Part shown: positions 1-9,476 of the stretch, one piece after another
Position numbering within the stretch: position 1 is the first letter of the stretch
How the letters are laid out: each line of letters begins with the position of its first letter
Source: Peribacillus asahii
GTDB lineage: Bacteria > Bacillota > Bacilli > Bacillales > DSM-1321
Reading direction: 5' to 3'
Assembly (NCBI RefSeq): GCF_004006295.1
Contig: NZ_CP026095.1
Location: forward strand, 2,652,001-2,716,000
DNA length: 64,000 nucleotides
The notes under the pieces: model-generated
What the model saw: the letters and a program-made list of their open reading frames with translations, nothing else
Told to the model about the DNA's origin: nothing
The model's database searches: none
Program-made: the position numbers and the translations under genes

Positions 1-24
1 CTATACATTTCTTTCTCTTCCTTG

Positions 25-2367
25 TTAAGTCAGGCTCAGAAGTAAACTCTCTGGCGGAACATTGCGTAAAAAAGGACTCGGTTCGCCTATACTGTAAAGC
101 TGTAAGTAATGCATAGCCCGGGTACAGGCGGTGTAGAACAATCTGCGCAAACTCTCATCTCCATATACTTCCGCTGATGCGTCATAAATGATAACCGCGT
201 CGAATTCGATACCTTTGGCCAAATACGCCGGCATGACGACAACGCCTTTCTCGTATTCAATCGATCCACTCTTCACGAGCTTAATTCCTTCGATGCCGCT
301 CAGGGAATCGTATGCAGCGGTGCTTTCCCCTGCAGATTTGCATATAATTGCTATTGTGCTATACTGCCGTTTCCGTAAAGCTGCAACTTGGGAAGCCATG
401 GAGCGATGCAATTCAGCACGATTGGACAGTTGCGTCAATATAGGCCTCTCGCCATCGCGTTCAAAAGCAGTAATCCGTTCACCGTCAGGTACAAGTCCGC
501 GTGTAAATTCGATAATTGGTCTTGTGGATCTGTAGCTGCGAGTCAAGTTGATTGCGACCGTTTCATCAGGACCGTACAAGCCAGTAAGTGTGTGGAAATC
601 GACCATTTCGCTGGCATGGGCGAATATTGCTTGGTTAAAGTCACCGAGCACGGTCATTCTTGCCGAGGGAAACAAACGTTTCAAAAACTCGAATTGAAAC
701 GGAGAATAATCTTGCGCCTCGTCTACAAGTACATGTTTGATCGAGCTGTTCGTCTGAAAGCCTTGAATCAGCTCTTTTATTAGCAAAAACGGAGTAGCAT
801 CTTCGTAAAATAGTTTACCTTCGTCTAGCATTTTCACAGTCGATAGGCAAATATCCCTCCACTCCTCGGGTGCTTCCCGGTCCATCCACTGTTTAATCTG
901 GATGGGATCGTTAAAAAACTGCCTGTATATTCCCTTAATGTTGACGAAACGAAACGCCTTGATTCGTTTTCTCAACGGCTTTAACTTCTGGCGAACAATC
1001 AAGCGGGCTAACGCCTCAGGCTCGATTTCATAATCATGAATCGAATCTCCTTTAAAACCGCGTTTTTCCGCTAAGTAAGTATATGCCTTATGGTACTGCT
1101 CATTGCTAAGCAGTTCGATTTCCTTCTGTACCCACGGCTTATTCCGTTCGAGCTTCTCGGCTTCATCTATTTGCTTAATTAGCCAATCCTTCAATTTTTC
1201 AAGTCTGCTATGAAAGCGAAGTGAGGTGTCACTGCTATAAAACTTTTCCTCAATTTGTTTAGCCGTAACAATTATCTTTCCTCTGAAGATAATCCCCTTG
1301 AACACCATTCCGGATAATTCCAGCGACTCCCTGTATGATTTGATTGCCTCAAAAAAACAGGTGGTAGCCTTGAATCGGATGCTCGCAATCCTTGTTCCGT
1401 ATAATGGGTTATCCACTGCAGTCAAAACATATTCCAATTGATCGTAAGGATTCTCAACTTGAAACTCACTTTTCAGCCGATGATTCAAGTACTCCTGAAA
1501 TGTGACCTGCTGCATATTCTCTTCACCAAGTTCTGGCAACACATTGGAAACGTAACTATTAAACATCGAATTAGGCGAAAAAAGAATGATTTGATCGGCA
1601 TTCAGCATATCTCGATATTTATAGAGTAAATAAGCAATCCGCTGCAAGGCAGCTGATGTCTTACCGCTGCCAGCCGCCCCATGTACAATGAGCAGCCGCC
1701 CGCGATCGTGCCGGATGATTCGGTTTTGCTCCTGTTGAATGGTCGCTACTATATTGTGCATATGTTTATCTGTACCTTTACCAAGCACCTGCTGTAAAAT
1801 CTCGTCACCAATAGTGAAACTGGTATCGAACATAGATTGGATAATGTCGCTGCGGATGAGATATTGCCACTTTTTCTCCAGTGTGCCATGGATGACACAT
1901 CCAGGCGTAGCATACTCGGCTGGACCAGGATGGTAGTCGTAATAGACACTCGAGATCGGAGCCCTCCAGTCGTAAATAAGGAAATTTTCTCCGCTTGTAT
2001 CTGTGAGCGTAGAGATGCCGATATAGATTCGTTCCGCAGTTGAAGTTCCTTCCTCAAGGAAATCAATTCGACCAAAATAGGGCACTGCTTGCATCCGCCG
2101 CAGCGCAGATAATCTCTTAGATGCATGTCTATGGGTGCTTTGGCTTACGGACAAAGCTTGAGCCTCTTGTCTCAAGCCGATGATTGTCTCAAGATAATCG
2201 TCGAAGGTATCAACGTTAACCTTTACTTCATCCCAAAAGTGTTTGCGGATATTCACAACTTCCATCCGAAGCTTGGAAGTTTCGCCCTCCAATCTGTTAA
2301 TTTGCTCTGTAATTGTCTCCATTACGCTGTTCACACGTTCTTGCTCCTGACGAAGTTCCATGTTCAT
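25..2367 (-). CDS. helD: HelD-like RNA polymerase recycling ATPase (UvrD/Rep superfamily 1)
   Basis: About 780 residues, the usual length for Bacillus HelD, which binds stalled RNA polymerase and releases it from nucleic acid using ATP. The N-terminal ~90 residues form a charged, coiled-coil-like arm. A Walker A motif GAAGSGKT lies near residue 235, and a Walker B/DEAQD box (VLVDEAQD) follows in the second half. C-terminal motifs typical of UvrD-like helicases (LTRSYRST, then GIEFDAVIIYD) are present. An in-frame GTG lies 9 bases upstream, but AAAGGAG is best spaced for the ATG chosen here. Codon use is richer in G+C than that of the genes that follow. Confident for the family; the role is inferred from HelD homologues. 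Confidence 0.9.
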   Translation of the reverse strand: MNMELRQEQERVNSVMETITEQINRLEGETSKLRMEVVNIRKHFWDEVKVNVDTFDDYLETIIGLRQEAQALSVSQSTHRHASKRLSALRRMQAVPYFGRIDFLEEGTSTAERIYIGISTLTDTSGENFLIYDWRAPISSVYYDYHPGPAEYATPGCVIHGTLEKKWQYLIRSDIIQSMFDTSFTIGDEILQQVLGKGTDKHMHNIVATIQQEQNRIIRHDRGRLLIVHGAAGSGKTSAALQRIAYLLYKYRDMLNADQIILFSPNSMFNSYVSNVLPELGEENMQQVTFQEYLNHRLKSEFQVENPYDQLEYVLTAVDNPLYGTRIASIRFKATTCFFEAIKSYRESLELSGMVFKGIIFRGKIIVTAKQIEEKFYSSDTSLRFHSRLEKLKDWLIKQIDEAEKLERNKPWVQKEIELLSNEQYHKAYTYLAEKRGFKGDSIHDYEIEPEALARLIVRQKLKPLRKRIKAFRFVNIKGIYRQFFNDPIQIKQWMDREAPEEWRDICLSTVKMLDEGKLFYEDATPFLLIKELIQGFQTNSSIKHVLVDEAQDYSPFQFEFLKRLFPSARMTVLGDFNQAIFAHASEMVDFHTLTGLYGPDETVAINLTRSYRSTRPIIEFTRGLVPDGERITAFERDGERPILTQLSNRAELHRSMASQVAALRKRQYSTIAIICKSAGESTAAYDSLSGIEGIKLVKSGSIEYEKGVVVMPAYLAKGIEFDAVIIYDASAEVYGDESLRRLFYTACTRAMHYLQLYSIGEPSPFLRNVPPESLLLSLT

Positions 2368-2402
2368 ATCAAACACTCCTTTAAAAAAAATAAAAATAGG
2401 GG

Positions 2403-2700
2403 TTGACTGAAAAGGATTTTATGTTGTATAATTAAAATAGGGACATTTTATAAAAAATAAACAATTGGTGTATCTATATAAATTTACCACAGTTTCTCAT
2501 GTTTATCAATGTATTTATACGACCATCACTATGATGGATCATAACTGTTGCAAATTTAAAAGAAGAAAAAACTATTTTACAAAAAAAGAACTCACAAAAA
2601 ATGATATCTAAATATACGAAATATGAATTTTCAACGTTAAAGAAATTCCAATATTAAAAGCCCAATTTCTCAATTTAATGTTGAGAAATTGGGCTTTTTC
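2403..2700 (+). ncRNA. Candidate small RNA transcription unit (promoter to terminator, no ORF)
   Basis: TTGACT (2403-2408), an 18-base spacer and a perfect TATAAT (2427-2432) form a strong sigma-A-like promoter reading away from helD. Transcription would start near 2439. No plausible reading frame follows. About 220 bases later an 18-bp perfect hairpin with a T-run ends the unit. A promoter and terminator enclosing roughly 255 non-coding bases suggest a small RNA, but conservation and expression cannot be judged here. The promoter could also be a relic of a lost gene. Confidence 0.35.
2656..2698. terminator. Rho-independent terminator, 18-bp perfect stem
   Basis: AAAAGCCCAATTTCTCAA pairs perfectly with its inverse copy across a 7-base loop. 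A/T runs on both sides allow termination in either direction. On the + strand it would end the transcript starting near 2439. Confidence 0.7.
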
Positions 2701-2995
2701 CGTTACTCCATTAAAGCATTCCTGATTAAAGTACCTGTCCCCCGGCTGTTTAACGTTGTAAAGTAATGACGGACAGGCGCCTTAAACCTACCCGGTCGTT
2801 TAAGTGTCTTTCTTCACAATCTTTGTAGATTTTTCTTCATAAGAGAGGCTATCTGGATATTATCTGGTTGGGAAGTATTTTCTAACTCTTTAATAATTAG
2901 CTCTTGTCGTTCAACAGGATGATTTTGACTTAACTTAGCTTTTCCTTCTATCTTGTTGATTTTTATTTTAAAACCTTGAACTGCTTTCAAAAAAG

Positions 2996-3992
<997 letters not shown>

Positions 3993-4016
3993 AAATTTAC
4001 TCCTTAATGAAGTTTT

Positions 4017-4082
4017 TGTTGCAATTACAACATAACTGATATAAATTAAATTTAACCTAATTTTGTTGTAAATACAATAAAA
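4017..4082. promoter_or_regulatory. Two MarR-type operator dyads in a divergent promoter region
   Basis: Two related inverted repeats lie between marR and the + strand acetyltransferase. The first is TGTTGCAATTACAACA (4017-4032). The second is centred at about 4071, with TTTTGTTGTA opposite TACAATAAAA (4061-4082). Both share a TGTTG..N6..CAA(C/T)A core and their centres are 47 bp apart. MarR-family repressors commonly bind 16-22-bp dyads in their own promoter region. Confidence 0.55.
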
Positions 4083-4147
4083 TGATTTAATTTTATTAGT
4101 AAAGTATAAGTATTCCTAGACAAATTAATGTAAAAGGACTGAAAGAA

Positions 4148-4585
4148 ATGAATGCAAAAAGAATAACCATTGATGAAGATTTAAGGAAGGCATTTCACAT
4201 AAGGAAAGAGGTATTTGTTAAGGAACAAGGTGTTCTCTTAGAGGATGAATTTGACGAGTTTGACCAGCTTAATGGTCAATGTGAACATATCTTAGTCTAT
4301 TACGAAGAACAACCTGTCGGAACGGGACGAGTGAGATGGGTTGATGAATTTGGAAAGTTAGAGAGGATTTGTATTCTAGAACATTACCGAAAATTCGGTC
4401 TTGGTAAAGTAATTATTACAGCATTAGAAGAAATTGCACAGGAAAGAGGAACAACGCAGGTCAAATTACACGGTCAAACACAAGCACAGGGTTTTTATAA
4501 AAAGCTGGGCTATCAGACTTCATCAAGCGTATTTATAGAGGATGGAATTCCGCATTTATTGATGACGAAAGAATTATTGCACTAG
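4148..4585 (+). CDS. YjcF-like GNAT acetyltransferase
   Basis: A 145-residue single-domain GNAT protein. The N-terminus AFHIRKEVFVKEQGV is a hallmark of the YjcF/ElaA-like group. The acetyl-CoA site is LERICILEHYRKFGLGKVII, and QTQAQGFYKKLGY precedes the last strand. AAAGGA sits about 10 bases upstream of the ATG. It is transcribed divergently from marR-paiA, across two MarR-type dyads, so it is probably part of the same regulon. The natural substrate is not known for this group. Confidence 0.8.
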   Translation: MNAKRITIDEDLRKAFHIRKEVFVKEQGVLLEDEFDEFDQLNGQCEHILVYYEEQPVGTGRVRWVDEFGKLERICILEHYRKFGLGKVIITALEEIAQERGTTQVKLHGQTQAQGFYKKLGYQTSSSVFIEDGIPHLLMTKELLH

Positions 4586-4710
4586 TAATAATCAAAAAGT
4601 CGAATAATGAGCAATACCTTTGTTACGAGTTGGGCATCTCTTTCACCATACAGTCACGCCTCTGCCTCTTCTTATGGAAGGTGGTAAGCGGGATATTTGT
4701 GAGAAAGAAC

Positions 4711-4731
4711 CCCAACGGCTTTAGCCATGGG
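4711..4731. repeat. Possible IS200/IS605 right-end remnant hairpin
   Basis: CCCAACGGCTTTAGCCATGGG followed by GAGTGGTCA resembles the hairpin and trailing GAGTGG seen at the right end of many IS605/IS1341-type elements. No tnpA or tnpB coding sequence remains nearby, so this would be a solo end or chance resemblance. Confidence 0.4.
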
Positions 4732-4773
4732 AGTGGTCAGAAGAAGCGACTTGTTTAAAAAATAAAATAAAAA

Positions 4774-4799
4774 GCCTTCCCTCATACATGAGTGAAGGC
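4774..4799 (-). terminator. Rho-independent terminator
   Basis: GCCTTCCCTCAT pairs with ATGAGTGAAGGC (one mismatch). On the - strand the stem is followed by TTTTTATTTTATTTT, and it lies immediately after the stop codon of the pseudogene at 4807-5439. Confidence 0.75.
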
Positions 4800-4806
4800 A
4801 CTTACC

Positions 4807-5439
4807 TTATTTAAACTTATTAGGAAATTGCTTAACGATGCCGTCTGTTAAAAAATCTCCCATATGGATGAGATGGGTTTCATTAACATCTGCTGTTTTA
4901 ATATCTTCCATCCATTTTCCTTGTAAACGGTCTTCTACTTCATCAGTTGTCAACTTCAAATGCTTATAAAACATTTCTGTTAGAACTTGTTTAGACCAAT
5001 TTGGATTGGCATTTGTTAAAAATGCAACTATTTCATCTGCGTTCCGATACCAATCTTTATTAAATCGGTCAACTGCCGCCTTGTCACTTTTTTTAGCAGC
5101 ATCAATTATTTTTCCTGCAATCAAAATATGCTCCTTCAACAACGCAGTTAATTTATTTCCGGCTTCTTCACCGTAATAAGGCTTAATGATATTTCCAATT
5201 TCCTCTTGATTTTGTAACAACCGTGCTAAAACTGCATTTTGATCCTTCAATTCGGCAAGATTGGAAACAATAAATTCTCTTGTCCACCATGCATGTTCAA
5301 TCCAAAGCTTTTACATCGGATATTTTAAATTGATGATAGAAGGGTTGATACAAGGACCTTTTGCTTGTACACTCCCTTCTGTTCCTGCAAAGGCGGTAAG
5401 CATACAGAACAGAATTATTACGATGAATGGCTTTTTCAT
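4807..5439 (-). pseudogene. Secreted protein gene of unknown function interrupted by one in-frame TAA
   Basis: Read from the ATG at 5437-5439, this frame encodes a ~210-residue secreted protein with one internal stop, TAA at 5311-5313. The N-terminus MKKPFIVIILFCMLTAFA followed by GTEGSVQA is a clear signal peptide, and AAGGAG is correctly spaced before it. After the stop the same frame continues without a break (KLWIEHAWWTREFIVS, then LARLLQNQEEIGN, IKPYYGEEAGNKLTALLKEH, and ends TDGIVKQFPNKFK). This matches a small secreted family common in Bacillus whose function I do not know. Only a TTG codon at 5250 would restart it, without signal peptide. A nonsense mutation or a sequencing error are both possible. 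Confidence 0.72.
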
Positions 5440-5713
5440 GGCTGTTTTACTCCTTCTCTGGATGTTATTACCCTTATAGTTTTCTTTTGATTTTGACTTT
5501 TATGTCTCCAAAATGTATATTTCATTTAAATTGAACCGCCTTCTCGAAAAAAATGAACATTTTTCTGGTTCTATTGACGGAACATATTCAAAAAAGTCAT
5601 ACCTCAATCGGGCTTGACTTGAAAAGAGCTTCTGATTTGCTTCAGTCAACAGTAGTCAGTGCCTACATTTCATTAACTTTAAATTAACCTTCGAGCTTAA
5701 TGTTTGAAAACAA

Positions 5714-5772
5714 AAAGACCCCTATTTCAATATATACTTGAACAAGCATATAATTGAACATAGGGGCCTTTA
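5714..5772. terminator. Long imperfect inverted repeat, terminator-like
   Basis: GACCCCTAT pairs with ATAGGGGCC around an inner imperfect repeat (TTCAATATATACTTG / AAGCATATAATTGAA). An A-run precedes and CTTT follows. The 5480-5937 stretch otherwise shows no gene. Confidence 0.45.
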
Positions 5773-5937
5773 GTTGTCTAATCAGCCTCTAACAATATGT
5801 ATATGTTTAATTCACACTAAACTCATAAACTTAATTTATCATATCGAAAGAATTGTCAATAATAATTTGATAATTTTCAATATTCTAGTTCAAAAACAAT
5901 GAATTATACGAGGGATTTATCCACATTCAATCTGTGC

Positions 5938-6936
5938 CTACTTATTTAGACTATCATCAATGAACTTTTTCGCTTGAAACACACCATCCTGGTAAAACTC
6001 ACGGGTTTCCACAAAATATTCAAAGAATCCACGATGAATTGTAGGCTGAATTGTTTGCACTTTAATCGGTTTGTACTCTTTATACGGTTTATTTGCTGAT
6101 TCTGGACGAACCAGCTTATTTCCATATTCAATAAGTTTATTAATCCGGGAAATATCATTAAGCTCTGCATAAAGGGCATTTTTAAATAACATCTTCAATT
6201 TAAAGTCTTCGATATCAAAAATGTTATCGATCGGGTCCAGAGATTTGCCTAGTGGCCCTACTGTCACCAAAATAATCTCGTCAGCCACTACCAACGGAGA
6301 CAAAACCGGATTATATTGATAAGCTCCATCATATTCCCCTTTAAAGTCTCCATATTGGAGCAACTGCAAACATGCTCTCACACCATCCGGAGTTATTGGT
6401 TTGACCTCAAAATTTTCGCTCTTGTTTAATTCCATTGTATCCAGAGCACGTTCGTTCACATACAAAACCGCCTGATCGTTATTAACATTATAAGCATTCA
6501 TAATAATTCCCACTTCCTCATTGGTGGAAAAAAAATTGGCGATATCATCAAAAAATTGTTGAGGAAATTCAGATTTGTAAATTTTGTTAGGGAAGCAGAA
6601 GTTAATCCATTCCTCCAATCTCGAAAAAGGCCAATTGTCAGGCAATCTTTCAAAAATGTTGAGGTAATTAGGAGAAAATTTTTCAGGAATGCCCATGTAT
6701 GCGTATTGCATGAATTTGAAAAAAGTTGGGATTCCATTTTCTTCGGATTTAAAATACTCATCATAATGTTTTCCAATAGCATTAGGGTCTTTTTGCAAAA
6801 AATGATATGCTGACAATATAGCACCGCTGGTAGCTGAAATCAAATCGGGCTTTACCCCCTCATTTCGAAGCGTTTGAAGTACCCCAGCCGCAAATGAGTT
6901 CATTCCCCCAATGCCTTGTAGAGCTAAAGCTAACAT
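5938..6936 (-). CDS. Patatin-like phospholipase
   Basis: 332 residues. The N-terminus starts directly with the oxyanion-hole segment LALQGIGGMNSFAAGVL. The nucleophile elbow is ATSGA (Ser37), where family members usually read GxSxG, so both flanking glycines are replaced by alanine. The partner aspartate motif is DGAYQYNP near residue 207, as in the DG(A/G) motif of the patatin Ser-Asp dyad. No signal peptide is present, so it is probably cytoplasmic, acting on acyl esters or phospholipids. It is a single-gene unit with AT-rich flanks. Activity with the altered elbow is uncertain. Confidence 0.78.
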   Translation of the reverse strand: MLALALQGIGGMNSFAAGVLQTLRNEGVKPDLISATSGAILSAYHFLQKDPNAIGKHYDEYFKSEENGIPTFFKFMQYAYMGIPEKFSPNYLNIFERLPDNWPFSRLEEWINFCFPNKIYKSEFPQQFFDDIANFFSTNEEVGIIMNAYNVNNDQAVLYVNERALDTMELNKSENFEVKPITPDGVRACLQLLQYGDFKGEYDGAYQYNPVLSPLVVADEIILVTVGPLGKSLDPIDNIFDIEDFKLKMLFKNALYAELNDISRINKLIEYGNKLVRPESANKPYKEYKPIKVQTIQPTIHRGFFEYFVETREFYQDGVFQAKKFIDDSLNK

Positions 6937-7084
6937 AGTGAACCACTCCCAATTGAAAAAATTTTGATCTCATCTAATCCAATTCTTTATAAGGGAGCAA
7001 ATACCTTCTAAGCATATGATATTTACCATATTTGTGGAATGTTTTCGATATTCAGATAGTTAAGGATTTCCTTCCTTGTTCAAT

Positions 7085-7175
7085 TAATGCTGCTCGTTAG
7101 CACACTATAAAAAAAGTGCGTTAATCCTTCTTGGATCAACGCACCCGTTCGTATTATAAGGTCAGCCAGAAATCT
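7085..7175. repeat. Dispersed hairpin repeat, copy A
   Basis: GTGCGTTAATCC pairs with GGATCAACGCAC (7116-7144) and is followed by CCGTTCGTATTATAAGG and TCAGCCAG. The trailing part recurs almost unchanged at 24081-24110, and related hairpins occur at several other intergenic sites. Confidence 0.5.
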
Positions 7176-7225
7176 GATGAAAACTAGCTTTTCTTTATTT
7201 TATTTTGGAACAAACTACACCCCCA

Positions 7226-7765
7226 TTATATTTCCCTTTGTTTAATTCGCTTAATTAACTCTTCAAGCCAATAAATTGTGTGCTCTGTTCTAGTTGAAAC
7301 ATAGCCACTCATAAATTCTGCAAACTTCTCGTGTTCTTTGTCTATCTGAATCTGCTTTTCGAAATTAGTAATTTGCTCCCAATGATCCTTAATATTTTTT
7401 AATTTTTTCTCTAATATTTCTACTACTTTCTCACGATTCACATACTTGATGCTTGCTAACCCCACCACCATATCACTAATCTTATCCGTGCTTTCAAACA
7501 ACTTGTAGATTTTTTTCGGTAGTTCTTCACGACCTTTAGCCGTAATCGTAAATATTTGCTTATCAGGTCGATGTTCTTCTTTTACGATTTCAACGGTCTC
7601 AATCAAACCTTGTTTGGCTAATGAATCAAAGTGGTAGTACAGTTTACTTTCTGTCAATCCACCTAGTTGATCCAATGGAATGGGATCTGAAAGCTGTTTT
7701 TTTAATTTATAAGGATAATTGTTATCCTCCATCAGTTTACTCAATATAAAAATTTGAATGGACAT
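7226..7765 (-). CDS. PadR-family transcriptional regulator
   Basis: 179 residues with an N-terminal winged helix: IFILSKLMEDNNYPYKLKKQ, then LTESKLYYHFDSLAKQGLIE and the wing RPDKQIFTITAKGREEL. The C-terminal ~90 residues are helical and charged, as in PadR proteins that dimerise through this part. It lies 45 bp downstream of the permease gene on the same strand and is probably cotranscribed with it. It likely represses its own operon; candidate dyads lie upstream of the permease (9011-9049). PadR proteins often control efflux genes. Confidence 0.88.
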   Translation of the reverse strand: MSIQIFILSKLMEDNNYPYKLKKQLSDPIPLDQLGGLTESKLYYHFDSLAKQGLIETVEIVKEEHRPDKQIFTITAKGREELPKKIYKLFESTDKISDMVVGLASIKYVNREKVVEILEKKLKNIKDHWEQITNFEKQIQIDKEHEKFAEFMSGYVSTRTEHTIYWLEELIKRIKQREI

Positions 7766-7810
7766 TCTCTTTGCTCCTTCAAGAAGAATTCTCTTCTTAT
7801 TTTAGCAAAA

Positions 7811-8992
7811 CTACGCTGTGATTTCAGTTGCATTCTTTACACTTTCTGTTTCCGATACTTCTATTGGCATTGGTTTGTGGATAAACGCGACAATAGCAAT
7901 ATTAATTAACAGGGCAACCGCACCTACTGTAACCATTGACCAAATATACGGACTTGGACTAATGCTGCCATATAGGTTTGCAAAGTATGCCTGTACCGAG
8001 TAATACATTGGCGAAATGTGACTCATCCACTCATATGGCAAGTACATCATATCACGTGTAATTGTGGCACCATTTGCTAGTGTTTGTATTAATAAAATTG
8101 GTAAGTTTAAAATCATACCTCCTTCACCCATTAAGAAGATCACAATCGCGGTAAAGTTAAAACATACCATATAGTTTAAAATTTGCTGTCCTACTAAACT
8201 GAAGAACAGGTCACCACTTGGCTCATTGATTAAATATGTTAAACCCAAAGCAAATAATGATGATACAACTGCAACCAATAACGCAGTTAATTGTACATAG
8301 CTGAATAAACGTGTTTTACTTGCTTTTCCACGGCTTTCCTTAAAGGCAACTACTAATTGCATCGCTCCAATCATCGCACCCGTATAACCAGCCATCGTTA
8401 AAAACATTGGCAGCATATTATTATGCATACCGTCTGGCATTTCGTTGATTGTAACTATATTTCCTACATAAGCTGTTTCAATCTTTTTAGCCAATTCAGC
8501 AGCTTGCTCTTCTGGTACATTAAAGTTCATTAATACGCCTTGAGCTGTTTGTTGTGAAAATTGTGTGCTTAACTGGCTATTAATTTCTGTAACAATTGAA
8601 TTCATAGTGGAAGAAACAACTGTTGCCCCTGCTTCATTAACTGTAAAGTCGATACTTGATGACACTTCACCTTTTTGCATATCCGCGGAGAATGTCTCTG
8701 GAATATATACGACTAATGCTAAATCATTGTGTTCTAAATCGTTTAAGGCCTGTTTATTTGTTAAATCCGTCTCGATTTCCTTAAACGGTAAATTTTCTTG
8801 TAACTGATCGGCAATCTTTGCCCCATATTCACCGGCATCATCATTGACAATAGCAATCGGTAATTTATCGATATTTCCTGGAATCGCTGTATAACCAGGT
8901 AAGAATATACCTAGCATTGCAATTGCATAGAAAATCCCCATAAAGATTGTAGCAGTTGCCCCTCTTGTTTTTAAGAACTGAGTAAATTTCAT
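7811..8992 (-). CDS. YhgE/Pip-like ABC-2-type membrane protein
   Basis: 393 residues. One N-terminal transmembrane helix (ATIFMGIFYAIAMLGIFLPG) is followed by a large outside domain of ~170 residues (PIAIVNDDAG near residue 45). About five helices follow in the C-terminal half (from MLPMFLTMAGYTGAMIGA to VGAVALLINIAIVAF). This is the layout of YhgE/Pip and ABC-2-type permeases of the exporter group. No ATPase gene is adjacent. Cotranscription with a PadR regulator suggests inducible export of a toxic compound or lipid; substrate unknown. Confidence 0.8.
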   Translation of the reverse strand: MKFTQFLKTRGATATIFMGIFYAIAMLGIFLPGYTAIPGNIDKLPIAIVNDDAGEYGAKIADQLQENLPFKEIETDLTNKQALNDLEHNDLALVVYIPETFSADMQKGEVSSSIDFTVNEAGATVVSSTMNSIVTEINSQLSTQFSQQTAQGVLMNFNVPEEQAAELAKKIETAYVGNIVTINEMPDGMHNNMLPMFLTMAGYTGAMIGAMQLVVAFKESRGKASKTRLFSYVQLTALLVAVVSSLFALGLTYLINEPSGDLFFSLVGQQILNYMVCFNFTAIVIFLMGEGGMILNLPILLIQTLANGATITRDMMYLPYEWMSHISPMYYSVQAYFANLYGSISPSPYIWSMVTVGAVALLINIAIVAFIHKPMPIEVSETESVKNATEITA

Positions 8993-9010
8993 ATGTTGTA
9001 TCCTTCCTTG

Positions 9011-9049
9011 AGTTAAAGTTTATTTTAATCAAACTACATCACTTTAACT
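9011..9049. promoter_or_regulatory. Candidate PadR operator upstream of the permease operon
   Basis: AGTTAAAGT (9011-9019) and its exact inverse ACTTTAACT (9041-9049) flank 21 bases just upstream of the permease start. A further ACTTTA copy (9055-9060) and an inverse AATTAAAGT (9074-9082) lie next to it. Repeated half-sites of this kind suit a dimeric PadR repressor. Confidence 0.4.
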
Positions 9050-9200
9050 AAATCACTTTAGTAATAGTACTCAAATTAAAGTATCTTTATAGGTTATTTT
9101 ATTCTTTTTGCGAAGTCAATGAAAAAATACTTCATTTTTACATGGTAAAAAAAATGAAAAATACTCCCCATATAGTGCAACTTTATAAAAGAGCAAATAA

Positions 9201-9342
9201 AAAAAGCGTATTTTGAAAAAAAATTGATCAAAACACGCTTTTTCTATATTCAATTGAAGCATCTTTTTATAAAAAATTTGATAATTTTTGTGATTCTTGC
9301 TCAATTAAAGCGCCCTTTTCTGGAATAACCTATTCAATTTCC
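9201..9342. repeat. Dispersed hairpin repeat, copy B
   Basis: AAAAAGCGTATTTTG (9201-9215) pairs with CAAAACACGCTTTTT (9229-9243). It is followed by TTTTTATAAAAAATTTGAT and by GCTCAATTAAAGCGCCC. The same arrangement recurs around 23990-24112 and 27050-27165 with different stem bases. Confidence 0.5.
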
Positions 9343-9351
9343 TAATAAAAC

Positions 9352-9376
9352 GTCCCTTTATAGAGGGACTTGTTTT
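9352..9376 (+). terminator. Orphan terminator-like hairpin
   Basis: GTCCCT pairs with AGGGAC across six bases and is followed by TTGTTTTTTG on the + strand. No + strand gene precedes it. Confidence 0.45.
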
Positions 9377-9455
9377 TTGTTTACTTCGCAATATATGTCA
9401 AATTTGAAATTCGCATTTCTTATTAAAGAATTAAGCCTTTTTGCGGAATAATAAA

Positions 9456-9476
9456 AGCAACCCAGATCCGGTTGCT
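9456..9476 (-). terminator. Rho-independent terminator of the sleL-like gene
   Basis: AGCAACC and GGTTGCT form a stem that abuts the stop codon of the GH18 gene. On the - strand TTTTATTATTCC follows. Confidence 0.65.

Noticed and set aside
4807..5250. A complete 147-residue cytoplasmic protein starting at TTG 5250
   Set aside because: The same frame continues upstream past one stop codon to an ATG with ribosome site and signal peptide, so the short form is a fragment.
9116..9304. 62-codon - strand frame
   Set aside because: It runs through hairpin repeat B, is nearly all Phe/Lys/Tyr codons and has no ribosome site.
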